Below are positions 17,041-25,867 of a DNA stretch of 64,000 bases, piece by piece. Position numbers and translations under genes: made by a program. Each line of letters starts with the position of its first letter. Position 1 is the first letter of the stretch. This stretch comes from Limnochorda sp. LNt. Its GTDB lineage: Bacteria; Bacillota; Limnochordia; Limnochordales; Geochordaceae. The stretch is from assembly GCF_035593265.1 (NCBI RefSeq), contig NZ_CP141614.1, positions 1,612,001 to 1,676,000 of the forward strand, read 5' to 3'. Below the pieces are notes generated by a model. That model made no database searches and was not told the DNA's origin. It worked only from the letters and a program-made list of their open reading frames with translations.

Positions 17041-18600
17041 CTACGAACTCTCCTCCACCAGCCAGGAGCGCAACAGCTGCACGAACTCCTCGGGGCGCTC
17101 CCGTGCCAGCGCCTCGATCTCCTGCCGCAGGCGGCGCCGCGCCTGCTCCGCCTGAGACGGCGCCTCTTGCACGGCCTCCTCGGCCACGGGCGTCGCCGGG
17201 ATCACGACGTCCACCCGCCGACGGGCCGCCCGCATCCGCCGGCTGACCCACCAGGCCGCTCCCACCGCCAGGGCCAGCGCCGCCAGCCACCAGGCCACCC
17301 CTCGCACCGCTGCCGGCCCCCTCGCCGCCAGAAGCTGCGCCTCCAGGGCGGACGGCCCCTCGGCCCGGGCGAAGGGCATCCCCTCCACCGTCACCTGGTC
17401 GCCGCGGGACGGCTCGAGCCCCATGGCCGCGGCCACCAGCTGCTCGGTGCGCTGCCGCTGGAGCACGTCGAGCTGCCCGTCGACCCAGACCGCCACCGAG
17501 AGGCGCTGGATCCGCCCGGGCGCCATCACGATGCGCCTCTCGACCCGATTGATCTCGTAATTGGTGACCGAGTCGAGCCGCTCCATCTGCGAGGAGCCGC
17601 CCGCCCCGGCCGGCTCGACGTAGCCGGGGATGTTGGAGGTGACGCCCGGCACCCCGGCCGGCACCGACGCCCCCTCGCCCGTGAAGCGCTCCTCCGTGCG
17701 TTGCTCGCTGCGCACGATGCCGCTGCGGCCGTTGACCACGGGCGAGAAGATCTCGTGACGCTCCTCCTGCTGGTCGAAGGAGAGGTCGGCGGTCACCCGC
17801 ACGACCACCCGGCCCGGCCCCCAGACCTGCTCCAGCGTCGCCTGGAGGCTGCGCTCCAGCTCCCGCTCGTAGGTGCGCTTGAGCTGCAGCCGCTCGGCGA
17901 CCGCATTGCCCGTCGGCCCCGCCTGCTCCAGCGCCAGGAGATCCGAAAGGACGTTGCCGGAGGCGTCGACCACCGTCACGTTCTCGGGACGCAGGTTCTC
18001 CACGCTGTTGGAGACCAGGTTGACGATGCCGCGCACCTGGGCGGGAGCAAGGCTGAAGCCGGGGAGCAACTCCAGCAGCACCGAGGCCGTGGCCGGACGC
18101 TGCTCGGCGACGAAGAGGCTGCGCTCGGGGATGACGATGTGCACCCGGGCATCCGCCACGCCCTGGATGGCGCGGATGGTCCGGGTCAACTCGCCCTGCA
18201 GCGCCCAGTAGTAGCGCAGGCGCCGCTCGTAGTCGGTGAGCCCGAGGTTGGTCTGGTTGAGGATCTCGAAGCCTACGACGCTGTTGCGCGGCAGGCCCTG
18301 CATGGCCAGATCGAGCCGGACCCGGTGCACCTGAGGCTCCGGCACCAGCACGGCGCCCTGCCCCTCATCGACCGTAAACTCGGTGCCCCTCTGCTGCAGC
18401 GCCACCGTGACCGCCCGCAGGTCCTCGGGCGACAGGCCCGTGAAGACGGGCTGGTAGCGGGGCGTCGCCAGCAGCACCAGCAGGACGATGAGACCCACCG
18501 CCGCCACCGTGCCGCCCAGGACGGCCCAGCGCGCGGCCCGGCTCATCCCCTGCCACACCGCGACCAGTTGACCCCTCAGCCGCTCCCACATCGCGCCCAC
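17041..18600 (-). CDS. fliF: Flagellar MS-ring protein FliF
   Basis: FliF (519 aa) forms the MS ring that founds the flagellum. Two transmembrane helices bracket the periplasmic part (about 25-45 and 435-455). The ring-building motif region contains 'YERRLRYYWALQGELTRTIR' and 'VADARVHIVIPERSLFVAEQ'. The extreme C-terminus ('RPEEFVQLLRSWLVEES') is the FliG-binding tail. The start is either GTG 18600 or ATG 18591; both give an equivalent protein. Confidence 0.96.
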   Translation of the reverse strand: MGAMWERLRGQLVAVWQGMSRAARWAVLGGTVAAVGLIVLLVLLATPRYQPVFTGLSPEDLRAVTVALQQRGTEFTVDEGQGAVLVPEPQVHRVRLDLAMQGLPRNSVVGFEILNQTNLGLTDYERRLRYYWALQGELTRTIRAIQGVADARVHIVIPERSLFVAEQRPATASVLLELLPGFSLAPAQVRGIVNLVSNSVENLRPENVTVVDASGNVLSDLLALEQAGPTGNAVAERLQLKRTYERELERSLQATLEQVWGPGRVVVRVTADLSFDQQEERHEIFSPVVNGRSGIVRSEQRTEERFTGEGASVPAGVPGVTSNIPGYVEPAGAGGSSQMERLDSVTNYEINRVERRIVMAPGRIQRLSVAVWVDGQLDVLQRQRTEQLVAAAMGLEPSRGDQVTVEGMPFARAEGPSALEAQLLAARGPAAVRGVAWWLAALALAVGAAWWVSRRMRAARRRVDVVIPATPVAEEAVQEAPSQAEQARRRLRQEIEALARERPEEFVQLLRSWLVEESS

Positions 18601-18642
18601 CGCCGATCAGTCCGCTGTACCTCACACCGGCCGCGTCGCCGC

Positions 18643-18954
18643 TCAGACGGGCATGCGCGAGATCTCCTGGTACGCCTCCACGAGCTTGTTGCGGACGGCT
18701 ACGGTGAGCTCCAGGGCCAGCTGGGCGCGCTCCACGGTCAGGGCCAGGCGATGCATGTCGGTGAGGTCGCCACGCGCCACGGCCTCGGCCATCTGTTGCG
18801 CCTCCAGTTGCAGGGCGTTGACCTGCGCCACGGCATCCTTGAGGACCTGGCTAAAGGGGCGCACGCCGGCCGCCCCGGGCGACGTGGCACCGGGACGTGC
18901 CGGAGCCCCAGCCGACGAGACGTTCACGCTGCGGATGGCATCGATAGCGGCCAT
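18643..18954 (-). CDS. fliE: Flagellar hook-basal body complex protein FliE
   Basis: FliE (103 aa) links the MS ring to the rod. The first 35 residues are a flexible, Ala/Pro/Gly-rich segment. The rest is the conserved helix pair 'FSQVLKDAVAQVNALQLEAQ' and 'RAQLALELTVAVRNKLVEAY', ending in the family-typical 'QEISRMPV'. Conserved order flgB-flgC-fliE-fliF. Confidence 0.95.
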   Translation of the reverse strand: MAAIDAIRSVNVSSAGAPARPGATSPGAAGVRPFSQVLKDAVAQVNALQLEAQQMAEAVARGDLTDMHRLALTVERAQLALELTVAVRNKLVEAYQEISRMPV

Positions 18955-18985
18955 AGCCGTCCCGCCTTCCTCGAGGATGGTGCGC

Positions 18986-19426
18986 TCAGACCCGGATCAG
19001 GTTGAGAGCGGCCCGTGCCATGTCGGTGGCCGCCCCGAAGGCCGCCAGGTTGGCCTGGTAGCCCCGCTCGGCCGCCAGCATGTCGACCATCTCGGTCACG
19101 ACGTCCACGTTGGGGTACTCCACGTAGCCATCGGCTCTCGCGTCGGGATGCTCGGGGTCGTAGACCAGGCGCGGGGGCGTCGGATCTTCGACGACGGCAG
19201 CCACTTGCACGCCCCTGCCCGGGGCGGTGGCGCCGGCCCGGTTGGCCGCCCACGGCCAGCTCGGCGCTTCCATGGCAGCGAAGACCGCCATCTGGCGGCG
19301 GTAAGGCCCGCCGCGCGCCGACCGGGTCGAGTAGGCGTTGGCCAGGTTGTTGGCGATCAAGTCCATGCGCAGGCGCTGGGCCGTCAGTCCCGATGCGCTG
19401 ATGTCGAGCGACGGTAGAAACGCCAT
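18986..19426 (-). CDS. flgC: Flagellar proximal rod protein FlgC
   Basis: FlgC (146 aa) is a proximal rod subunit. The N-terminal assembly helix reads 'LDISASGLTAQRLRMDLIAN' followed by 'NLANAYSTRSARGGPYRRQ'. The C-terminal part has 'GYVEYPNVDVVTEMVDMLAA' and 'RGYQANLAAF'. Both ends are complete. ATG start at 19426, 36 nt after the flgB stop. Confidence 0.96.
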   Translation of the reverse strand: MAFLPSLDISASGLTAQRLRMDLIANNLANAYSTRSARGGPYRRQMAVFAAMEAPSWPWAANRAGATAPGRGVQVAAVVEDPTPPRLVYDPEHPDARADGYVEYPNVDVVTEMVDMLAAERGYQANLAAFGAATDMARAALNLIRV

Positions 19427-19462
19427 GCGGCCTCGGACCTCCTCTCCAGGACAGGATGCGGA

Positions 19463-19885
19463 CTAGCGGCGACCCTCCGAGATGGCGGTGCGCAAGGCCA
19501 GCATGCGCGCCCCCACCACCCGGGTCAGGGTTTGATAGTAGAGCGTGTTCTTCGCGAGGGCCGCCATCTCGCGGTCGACGTCGACGTTGTTTTGGTCGTT
19601 GCGCATGACGCTGGAGTTGTCCCGCACGACCATGGGCTGCACGGGCTGCGAGGTGGGCCGCGCCAGATGCGCCGGGTGGGTACGCCGCAGGGCCACCTTC
19701 TGGCGTGCCGCCGCCTGCTGCTGGCGACTGAGGGCCTCCTCGTAGACGACGTCGAAGCGCCGGTAGTGCGGCGTCTCGGCGTTGGCGAGGTTGTGGGCGA
19801 TGACCTGCTGGCGCAAGGCGGCGGCATTCAGGGCGGTGGCCAGGTCCCGGTCGGTAGGACCCCACAGGAGCCCGATCCCTTCCAC
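19463..19885 (-). CDS. flgB: Flagellar proximal rod protein FlgB; first gene of the flagellar operon
   Basis: FlgB (140 aa) is a proximal rod subunit. Conserved features are 'LRQQVIAHNLANAETPHYRR' near the N-terminus, 'NVDVDREMAALAKNTLYYQT' and 'MLALRTAISEGR' at the end. I choose GTG 19885 because AAGGGAGGT lies 6 nt upstream and homology starts there. The open frame extends to 20014 but adds an arginine/serine-rich stretch without family support. It opens the about 20-kb flagellar operon. Confidence 0.94.
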   Translation of the reverse strand: MEGIGLLWGPTDRDLATALNAAALRQQVIAHNLANAETPHYRRFDVVYEEALSRQQQAAARQKVALRRTHPAHLARPTSQPVQPMVVRDNSSVMRNDQNNVDVDREMAALAKNTLYYQTLTRVVGARMLALRTAISEGRR

Positions 19886-20221
19886 AGGCGACCTCCCTTC
19901 CCCGTTGACTCGAGGCCGGGACGACGAGGCCGGGGACCTTTTGCGACCCTCGACACGATTCCCAACCCTTTCGACCCGGACCCCGGTCCCTGGCCGGGAG
20001 GACTGAGGTCCCACTCCTCGTCGTGTCGGCCTTCGATGAGAAAACTGTCAGTTTACGTCAGTACGACACAGGATGGATGAATCCTCCGGTTCCTCCAGAA
20101 AAAACGCAGTATCGCAAAACTCTGATAATGTCGGGTGCGGGGGAAGGCCCGTCGTGACGGCCCGCCGGCCCCTGCGCGGCCGGCGGGCGCCCCGGCGCGG
20201 AGGCCCTCCGCAGGCGGGTCG
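19886..20221. other. 336-nt intergenic leader between hslU and flgB
   Basis: This is the longest gene-free stretch in the window and must hold the promoter for the flagellar operon unless hslU transcripts read through. Its middle (about 20,040-20,130) is AT-rich compared with its surroundings and contains a six-T run and two ACTGAC copies 9 nt apart. I could not find a convincing sigma-A or sigma-28 (TAAA-N15-GCCGATAA) box at correct spacing. No ORF is supported. Confidence 0.6.
20160..20188 (-). terminator. Terminator-like hairpin after hslU
   Basis: A perfect 11-bp inverted repeat (GCCCGCCGGCC / GGCCGGCGGGC, 7-nt loop) lies 34 nt past the hslU stop. It is very stable but lacks a T-tract on the hslU side, so it may be a Rho-assisted end, an mRNA-stabilising element or a partial terminator. 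Confidence 0.45.
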
Positions 20222-21613
20222 TCAGAGGATGTAGCGGGAGAGGTCCCGGTCTTCGACGATGGCGCCCAGGCAGCGGCGGACGTAGTCGGCGTCGATGACG
20301 ACCCGCTGGCCCCGGTACGCGGGGGCGTCGAAGGAGACCTCCTCGAGGAGCCGCTCCATGAGGGTGTGCAGGCGGCGAGCCCCGATGTTCTCCGTCTGCT
20401 CGTTGACCTGCTCGGCGAGGCGGGCGATCTCGTCGAGGCCGTCGTCGGTGAAGCTCAGCTCGACGCCCTCGGTCGCCAACAGCGCCGCGTACTGGCGGGT
20501 CAGGGCGTTTTCGGGCTCGGTGAGGATGCGGCGCATGTCGGCCCGGCTGAGGGGCTTGAGCTCCACCCGGATGGGAAAGCGGCCCTGCAGCTCCGGGATC
20601 AGGTCCGAGGGCTTGGCGACGTGGAAGGCGCCGGCCGCGATGAAGAGGATGTGCTCCGTGCGCACGGGCCCGTACTTGGTCGTGACCGTCGAGCCCTCGA
20701 CGATGGGCAGCAGATCTCGTTGCACGCCCTCCCGGGAGACGTCGGGCCCGGCGCCCCGCTCCCGACCGGCGATCTTGTCGATCTCGTCGATGAAGACGAT
20801 CCCCGTCTGCTCCACCCGCCGGATGGCCTCCGCCGCCACCTCCTCCGGGTCGACGCGCCTTTGGGCCTCCTCGGCCGTCAGGATGCGGCGGGCCTCGGCC
20901 ACGGTCACCTTGCGCCGGCGCCGGCGCTTGGGCAGGAAGCCGCCGAAGAGGTCTTGCAGGTTGATCCCCATCTGTTCCACGCCCTGGCCCGACATCACCT
21001 CGACCACGGGCGTGGTGGCGTCCTCCACCTCGATCTCCACCAGGTGGTCCTCCAGCTCGCCGGCCTCCAGCTTGCGGCGAAGCTCCGCCCGCCGCGCCTC
21101 CACCTCGCCGGCGCGGACCTCCGCCTGGGGATCCTCCTCTCGGGGCGCCTGCCATCCGAAGATGGCCGCCAGCGGATTGGCCTGGGCCCTGGGGCGAGGG
21201 GCCGGCGCCAGCGCCTCGAGCAGGCGCTCCTGCACGACGGGTGCCACCTGGTCCTTGACCGCCTCGGCCCGCTCCTGGCGCACCATCCGCACCGAGCTCT
21301 CCACCAGCTCCCGGATGATGGACTCCACGTCACGGCCGACGTAGCCGACCTCGGTGAACTTGGTGGCCTCCACCTTGATGAACGGCGCGTCCACCAGTCG
21401 CGCCAGGCGCCTGGCGATCTCCGTCTTGCCGACGCCGGTGGGGCCGATCATCAAGATGTTCTTGGGGACCACCTCGTCCCGCAGGCCCTCCGGCAAGAGC
21501 TGCCTTCGGTACCGGTTGCGGAGCGCCACGGCTACGGCGCGCTTGGCCTCCCGCTGCCCGACGATGTACCGGTCCAGCTCCTCGACGATCCGGCGAGGCG
21601 TCAGCTCCTCCAT
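20222..21613 (-). CDS. hslU: ATP-dependent protease ATPase subunit HslU (ClpY)
   Basis: HslU (463 aa from ATG 21613) is the AAA+ unfoldase that feeds substrates to HslV. It has the N-terminal '[20 protein letters not shown]', Walker A '[15 protein letters not shown]', the pore loop region '[13 protein letters not shown]', an I-domain rich in charged residues, and Walker B '[13 protein letters not shown]'. The C-terminus ends in 'DRDLSRYIL', the docking tail for HslV. ATG 21613 has GAGGGAG 6 nt upstream; an upstream GTG (21628) would overlap the hslV stop. hslV-hslU next to flgB is a conserved Bacillota order; the codY gene usually between hslU and flgB is absent. Confidence 0.97.
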   Translation of the reverse strand: MEELTPRRIVEELDRYIVGQREAKRAVAVALRNRYRRQLLPEGLRDEVVPKNILMIGPTGVGKTEIARRLARLVDAPFIKVEATKFTEVGYVGRDVESIIRELVESSVRMVRQERAEAVKDQVAPVVQERLLEALAPAPRPRAQANPLAAIFGWQAPREEDPQAEVRAGEVEARRAELRRKLEAGELEDHLVEIEVEDATTPVVEVMSGQGVEQMGINLQDLFGGFLPKRRRRRKVTVAEARRILTAEEAQRRVDPEEVAAEAIRRVEQTGIVFIDEIDKIAGRERGAGPDVSREGVQRDLLPIVEGSTVTTKYGPVRTEHILFIAAGAFHVAKPSDLIPELQGRFPIRVELKPLSRADMRRILTEPENALTRQYAALLATEGVELSFTDDGLDEIARLAEQVNEQTENIGARRLHTLMERLLEEVSFDAPAYRGQRVVIDADYVRRCLGAIVEDRDLSRYIL

Positions 21614-21624
21614 CCGCATCTCCC

Positions 21625-22200
21625 TCACGCCCCCGGTGCCGTCTCGTGGAGCTGCTCCACCACGATCCGGTCGTTGGTGTAGATGTCGATGGTGGCCGTG
21701 ATGCGCAGGGCCTCCTCCACCACCTGGGCGGGCGTCAGCGCGGTGTGCCGCAACAGGGCCCGGGCCGCGGCCAGCGCCACCGGGCCGCCCGAACCGATGG
21801 CCGCCACCCCGTCGTCGGGCTCCACGATCTCGCCGTTGCCCGACAGCACCAGCAAGTGCGCCGGATCGGCCACCAGCAGCAGCGCATCGAGCCGTCGCAG
21901 CACGCGGTCGGTCCTCCAGTCCCGGGCCAGCTCCGCGGCGGCACGGGCCATCTGGCCGCCGTGTGCCTCGAGCTTCTCCTCGAAGCGCTCCAGCAACGTC
22001 AGCGCGTCGGCCACCGCCCCGGCGAAGCCCACCAGGACCCGCCCCTGGTAGAGGCGGCGCACCTTACGGGCCGAGTGCTTCATCACCTGTTGGCCGACGG
22101 TTACCTGGCCGTCGGCGCCCATGGCCGCCTGCCCGTCCCTGACGACGCCTACGACCGTGGTCCCATGCCACCGAGGGGGACCGGGGCATCGGCCGTCCAT
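21625..22200 (-). CDS. hslV: ATP-dependent protease proteolytic subunit HslV (ClpQ)
   Basis: HslV (191 aa as encoded) is the proteasome-like threonine peptidase of the HslUV complex. The active N-terminus should be the threonine of '[20 protein letters not shown]', at encoded residue 14. A 13-residue propeptide ([13 protein letters not shown]) would therefore be removed. Family features '[20 protein letters not shown]' and '[17 protein letters not shown]' are present. ATG 22200 is the only in-frame start before the catalytic Thr, and it forces a 52-nt overlap with the end of trmFO. Confidence 0.93.
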   Translation of the reverse strand: MDGRCPGPPRWHGTTVVGVVRDGQAAMGADGQVTVGQQVMKHSARKVRRLYQGRVLVGFAGAVADALTLLERFEEKLEAHGGQMARAAAELARDWRTDRVLRRLDALLLVADPAHLLVLSGNGEIVEPDDGVAAIGSGGPVALAAARALLRHTALTPAQVVEEALRITATIDIYTNDRIVVEQLHETAPGA

Positions 22201-23534
22201 CGCCGCACCTCCTCGGCCACCCGATCGATGACCGCCAGCGCCCGCCGGGCCTGGGCGGCCCGCCGTTCCTTCTTGCCCCTGGCCGGCTCGTCGGGCGGCG
22301 GCAACAAGCCGAACGCCGCATTGATGGGCTGGAAGTCCTCCGCCCGCGCGGTGGTGACGTAGTGCCAAAGCGCCCCCATCATGGTCTCGACGGGCAGTAC
22401 CAGCGGCGGCTCCCCCCGCACCAGGCGCGCCGCGTTGAGCCCTGCCAGCAACCCGGCGGCTGCCGACTCGACGTATCCCTCGACGCCCACGATGAGACCG
22501 GCCAGCAGGATGCGGGGGTGGCTGCGCATCTGCCCCGTGGGGTGCAGCAGGCGGGGCGACTTGACGAAGGTGTTGCGATGCACCACGCCGAAGCGCACGA
22601 ACTCGGCCTGCTCCAGCCCCGGGATCATCCGGAAGATACGCGCCTGCTCGCCCCACTTGAGCCGGGTCTGGAAGCCCACCAGGTTGAGCAGCCGCCCCTC
22701 CCGATCCTCCTTGCGCAGCTGCACCACCGCATAAGGCAGGCGGCCGGTGGCGGGGTCCCGCAAGCCCACGGGACGCATGGGCCCGTAGCGCAACGTGTCG
22801 GGCCCTCGCCGGGCCAGCTCCTCTACCGGCACGCACCCCTCGAAGAACTTGAGCTCGTCGGGGATGTGGCCGGCGTGCTGCTCGGCCTCGGCCAGCGCCC
22901 TGACGAAGATCTCGTACTGCGGCCGGTCGATGGGGAGGTTGAGATAGTCCGGGGTGCCCTTGTCGTACCGGCTGGCCCAGAAGCCACGGCTCTGGTCCAC
23001 CGACTCGGCCGTCACGATGGGGGCCGCCGCGTCGTAGAAGGCCAGGAACTCCTCGCCGGTCAGCCGCCCCAGGCTGGTCGCCAGCGCATCGGACGTCAGG
23101 GGCCCGGTGGCGACGATGACGACGCCGTCGCCAGGCTCCGGCACCTGCTCCACCTCTTCGCGGATCACCTCGATGAGCGGATGCGCGCTCACCCGCTCCG
23201 TGATCCAACCGCTGAAGAGCTCGCGGTCGACGGCCAGCGCCGCGCCGGCCGGCACGGAGGAGCGGTCGGCCGCCTCGATCACCAGGGAGCCCAGCCGCCG
23301 CATCTCCTCCTTCAACACGCCGGCCGGCGTGTCGACGGAGGCACCTCCCAGGGAGTTGCTGCAGACCAGCTCGGCCAGGCGGTCCGTCCGGTGGACCACG
23401 GTGCCCCGCTTGGGACGCATCTCGTAGAGGCGCACCGGCACCCCGAGCCGGGCGACCTGCCAGGCGGCCTCGCTGCCCGCCAGGCCGCCTCCGACGACGA
23501 CCACGTGATCGGCCGGCACCTCAGGCCTGCCCAT
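22149..23534 (-). CDS. trmFO: Methylenetetrahydrofolate-tRNA-(uracil-5-)-methyltransferase TrmFO
   Basis: TrmFO (461 aa) makes 5-methyluridine at tRNA position 54 using methylene-THF and FAD. The FAD-binding Rossmann motif '[20 protein letters not shown]' is at the N-terminus. Further family motifs are '[20 protein letters not shown]', '[20 protein letters not shown]' and '[20 protein letters not shown]'. It lies between topA and hslV as in Bacillus (gid). Its ATG overlaps the topA stop by 14 nt. Confidence 0.97.
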   Translation of the reverse strand: MGRPEVPADHVVVVGGGLAGSEAAWQVARLGVPVRLYEMRPKRGTVVHRTDRLAELVCSNSLGGASVDTPAGVLKEEMRRLGSLVIEAADRSSVPAGAALAVDRELFSGWITERVSAHPLIEVIREEVEQVPEPGDGVVIVATGPLTSDALATSLGRLTGEEFLAFYDAAAPIVTAESVDQSRGFWASRYDKGTPDYLNLPIDRPQYEIFVRALAEAEQHAGHIPDELKFFEGCVPVEELARRGPDTLRYGPMRPVGLRDPATGRLPYAVVQLRKEDREGRLLNLVGFQTRLKWGEQARIFRMIPGLEQAEFVRFGVVHRNTFVKSPRLLHPTGQMRSHPRILLAGLIVGVEGYVESAAAGLLAGLNAARLVRGEPPLVLPVETMMGALWHYVTTARAEDFQPINAAFGLLPPPDEPARGKKERRAAQARRALAVIDRVAEEVRRWTADAPVPLGGMGPRS

Positions 23535-25830
23535 CGTGTGACGGCGCCTCCTTCGCGGCCCCTCGCCGCGCTCCCGCCCGGCTCATCAGCGGGGCGGGCT
23601 GCCGGGCCACCCCGTCGGCGGGCGGGGCCCCTGCCGGCGCCACCCCTTCGACGTAGTCGCACAGCGCCTCTCCGTGCGAGCCCTTCTCCAACGTGCCGGC
23701 GCAGACCACCCGCTGACCGCCCCGGGCGCGCTGGTAGACCAGCGGGCGGGCGCAACGCGGGCAGGCCCGGCCTACCGGGCGGTGCCAGAGGGTGTAGGTG
23801 CACTTGGGGTAGTTGACGCAGCCGTAGAAGGTGCGGCCGCGTCGGGTATGGCGCTCCACCAGCTCGCCGCCACAGATGGGGCAGGTGGCGCCGGTCTTGC
23901 GCAGCAAGGGGCGGGTGTGCTTGCACTCCGGGTAGCCGGAGCAGGCCAGGAATCGGCCGTAGCGCCCCCACTTGATCACCATGGGCCGTCCGCACTGCTC
24001 GCAGACCTCGTCAGAGGGCTCGGCCTCGATGGTGACCCGCTCCAGGTTGCGCATGGCCTCTTCGACCCGGCGCTCGAAGGGATGGTAGAACTGGGCCACC
24101 ACGTCCTGCCAGCTCACCTCGCCGGCCTCCACCGCGTCCAGGCGAGCCTCCATCTGGGCGGTGAACTCGACGTCCACCACATCGGGGAACTGCTCCTTGA
24201 GCAGCTTGACGACCGCCCGCCCCAGCGGCGTGGGCACCAGCCGCTGCCCCTCGCGGCGTACGTAGCGGCGCTCCAGCAGCGTCTCGATGGTGGGCGCATA
24301 GGTGCTGGGGCGGCCGATGCCGAGCTCCTCCATGGTCTTGACGAGGCTCGCGTCGTTGAAGCGCGGGGGCGGCTGGGTGAAGTGCTGCTGAGGCACCGCG
24401 TCTCGCATCACCAGCGCCTGACCGTCGGTAAGGAGCGGCAGGGCCTGGCGCGCCTCCCCCTCGTCGCCGCCGTCGGCTCCCTCGCCCGACTCGGCGCGGC
24501 CGTCGGAGGCGGATGCGCCGTCGCCCGCTGCGCCAGCCGCTCGCCGCTCCGGCCCCCAGACCACGAGGAAGCCGGGCTCCAGGATGATCGAGCCCGTGGC
24601 CTTGAGCTCGAAGCGACCCGCCCGCACCGTGACCGTGGTCGACTCCACCAGGGCGGGCACCATCTGACTGGCGACGAAGCGCCGCCAGATCAGCTCGTAC
24701 AGCCGCCACTGCTCGGGCTTGAGGTAGGGCTGGAGCGACTCGGGGGTCCGTTCCACCGACGTGGGGCGGATGGCCTCGTGGGCCTCCTGGGCTCCCTTGC
24801 GGCTCTTGTAGACGTTGGGACGCTCGGGCACCGCCTCCCGGCCGAAGCGCTGCTCGATGAAGCGCAAAGCTGCCTCCTGGGCCTCACGCGCCACGTTGAC
24901 GGAGTCGGTGCGCATGTAGGTGATGAGGCCGACCGGCCCCTCCTCCCCCACGTCCAGGCCCTCGTAGAGCTGTTGGGCGATCTGCATGGTGCGCCGGGCG
25001 GTGAAGCCCAGCCGCCGCGACGCCTCCTGCTGCAGCGTGCTGGTGGTGAAGGGGGCCGGCGGCCGCCGCTGGCGGCGCGTCGAGGTGACGGAGGCGACCA
25101 CGGGGTGCTGCACCCGCACCTCGTCGGCCAGGGCCCGGGCCTCCTGCTCGGTGCCGATGCTCGGCTCCTGGCCGTCGACGGCCACCAGGCGGGCCCGGAA
25201 GGTGCCCTCCTCCTCTCCCGGCTGGCCGTCGGGGGCGGGCGGCTGCAGGAGGGCGTCGATGGTCCAGTACTCACGGACGACGAACGCCTCGATCTCGTCC
25301 TCCCGCTCGCAGATGAGCCGCAACGCCGCGGACTGGACGCGTCCGGCGCTGAGGCCCCGCTGGACCTTCTTCCACAGCAGGGGACTGAGGCGATAGCCCA
25401 CGATGCGGTCCAGGATGCGCCGGGCCTGTTGCGCGTTGACCCGGTTGTGGTCGATGGCACGGGGCCGGTGCAGGGCCTGCTCCACCGCCCGGCGGGTGAT
25501 CTCGTGAAACTCGATGCGGCAGGGCCGGTCCGAGGGGATGCCGAGGAGCTCGGCCAGGTGCCAGCTGATGGCCTCCCCCTCGCGGTCGGGGTCCGTGGCC
25601 AGCAGCACCTGCTCGGCCTGGCTGGCCTGGGCCTCCAGCTCCTTGACCGTCCGCGTCTTGCCCCGGACGATGGTGTAACGAGGCTGGAAGCCCGCCCGCA
25701 CGTCCACGCCGAACTCGCTGACGGGCAGGTCCCGCACGTGTCCCATCGAGGCCCGCACGCTGTAACCGGCGCCCAGAAACTTGGAGAGCGTGCGAGCCTT
25801 GGCCGGCGACTCCACGATGACCAGCTTCAA
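23521..25830 (-). CDS. topA: DNA topoisomerase I
   Basis: TopA (769 aa from TTG 25830; five more residues from GTG 25845) relaxes negative supercoils. The Toprim start 'LVIVESPAKARTLSKFLG' with 'LATDPDREGEAISWHL' and the active-site region 'GLITYMRTDSVNV' (nucleophilic Tyr) are intact. An acidic/Gly-Ala insertion (about residues 440-470) interrupts the core. Three C-terminal zinc-binding repeats follow: CEQC..C, CPIC..C and CPRC..C patterns. The start is chosen at 25830 because MKLVIVESP is the near-universal N-terminus and GGGGGA lies upstream. Confidence 0.96.
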   Translation of the reverse strand: MKLVIVESPAKARTLSKFLGAGYSVRASMGHVRDLPVSEFGVDVRAGFQPRYTIVRGKTRTVKELEAQASQAEQVLLATDPDREGEAISWHLAELLGIPSDRPCRIEFHEITRRAVEQALHRPRAIDHNRVNAQQARRILDRIVGYRLSPLLWKKVQRGLSAGRVQSAALRLICEREDEIEAFVVREYWTIDALLQPPAPDGQPGEEEGTFRARLVAVDGQEPSIGTEQEARALADEVRVQHPVVASVTSTRRQRRPPAPFTTSTLQQEASRRLGFTARRTMQIAQQLYEGLDVGEEGPVGLITYMRTDSVNVAREAQEAALRFIEQRFGREAVPERPNVYKSRKGAQEAHEAIRPTSVERTPESLQPYLKPEQWRLYELIWRRFVASQMVPALVESTTVTVRAGRFELKATGSIILEPGFLVVWGPERRAAGAAGDGASASDGRAESGEGADGGDEGEARQALPLLTDGQALVMRDAVPQQHFTQPPPRFNDASLVKTMEELGIGRPSTYAPTIETLLERRYVRREGQRLVPTPLGRAVVKLLKEQFPDVVDVEFTAQMEARLDAVEAGEVSWQDVVAQFYHPFERRVEEAMRNLERVTIEAEPSDEVCEQCGRPMVIKWGRYGRFLACSGYPECKHTRPLLRKTGATCPICGGELVERHTRRGRTFYGCVNYPKCTYTLWHRPVGRACPRCARPLVYQRARGGQRVVCAGTLEKGSHGEALCDYVEGVAPAGAPPADGVARQPAPLMSRAGARRGAAKEAPSHDGQA

Positions 25831-25867
25831 CGACCAGTCCCCCACCCTGGCCTGTGCAAAGGCCCTC

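Noticed and set aside
19886-20014. N-terminal extension of FlgB to 20014
   Set aside because: The extra 43 codons are Arg/Ser/Pro-rich, lack homology and lie upstream of a good ribosome-binding site for GTG 19885.
19886-20130. Sigma-28-type promoter or c-di-GMP riboswitch before flgB
   Set aside because: A TAAA and a GCCGA are present, but 21 nt apart and without the rest of the -10 box; the conserved GEMM riboswitch core is not there.
20201-20216. Second short hairpin (GCGGAGG/CCTCCGC) directly behind hslU
   Set aside because: The loop is too short to be a stable terminator and no T-tract follows; the larger 11-bp hairpin next to it was kept instead.
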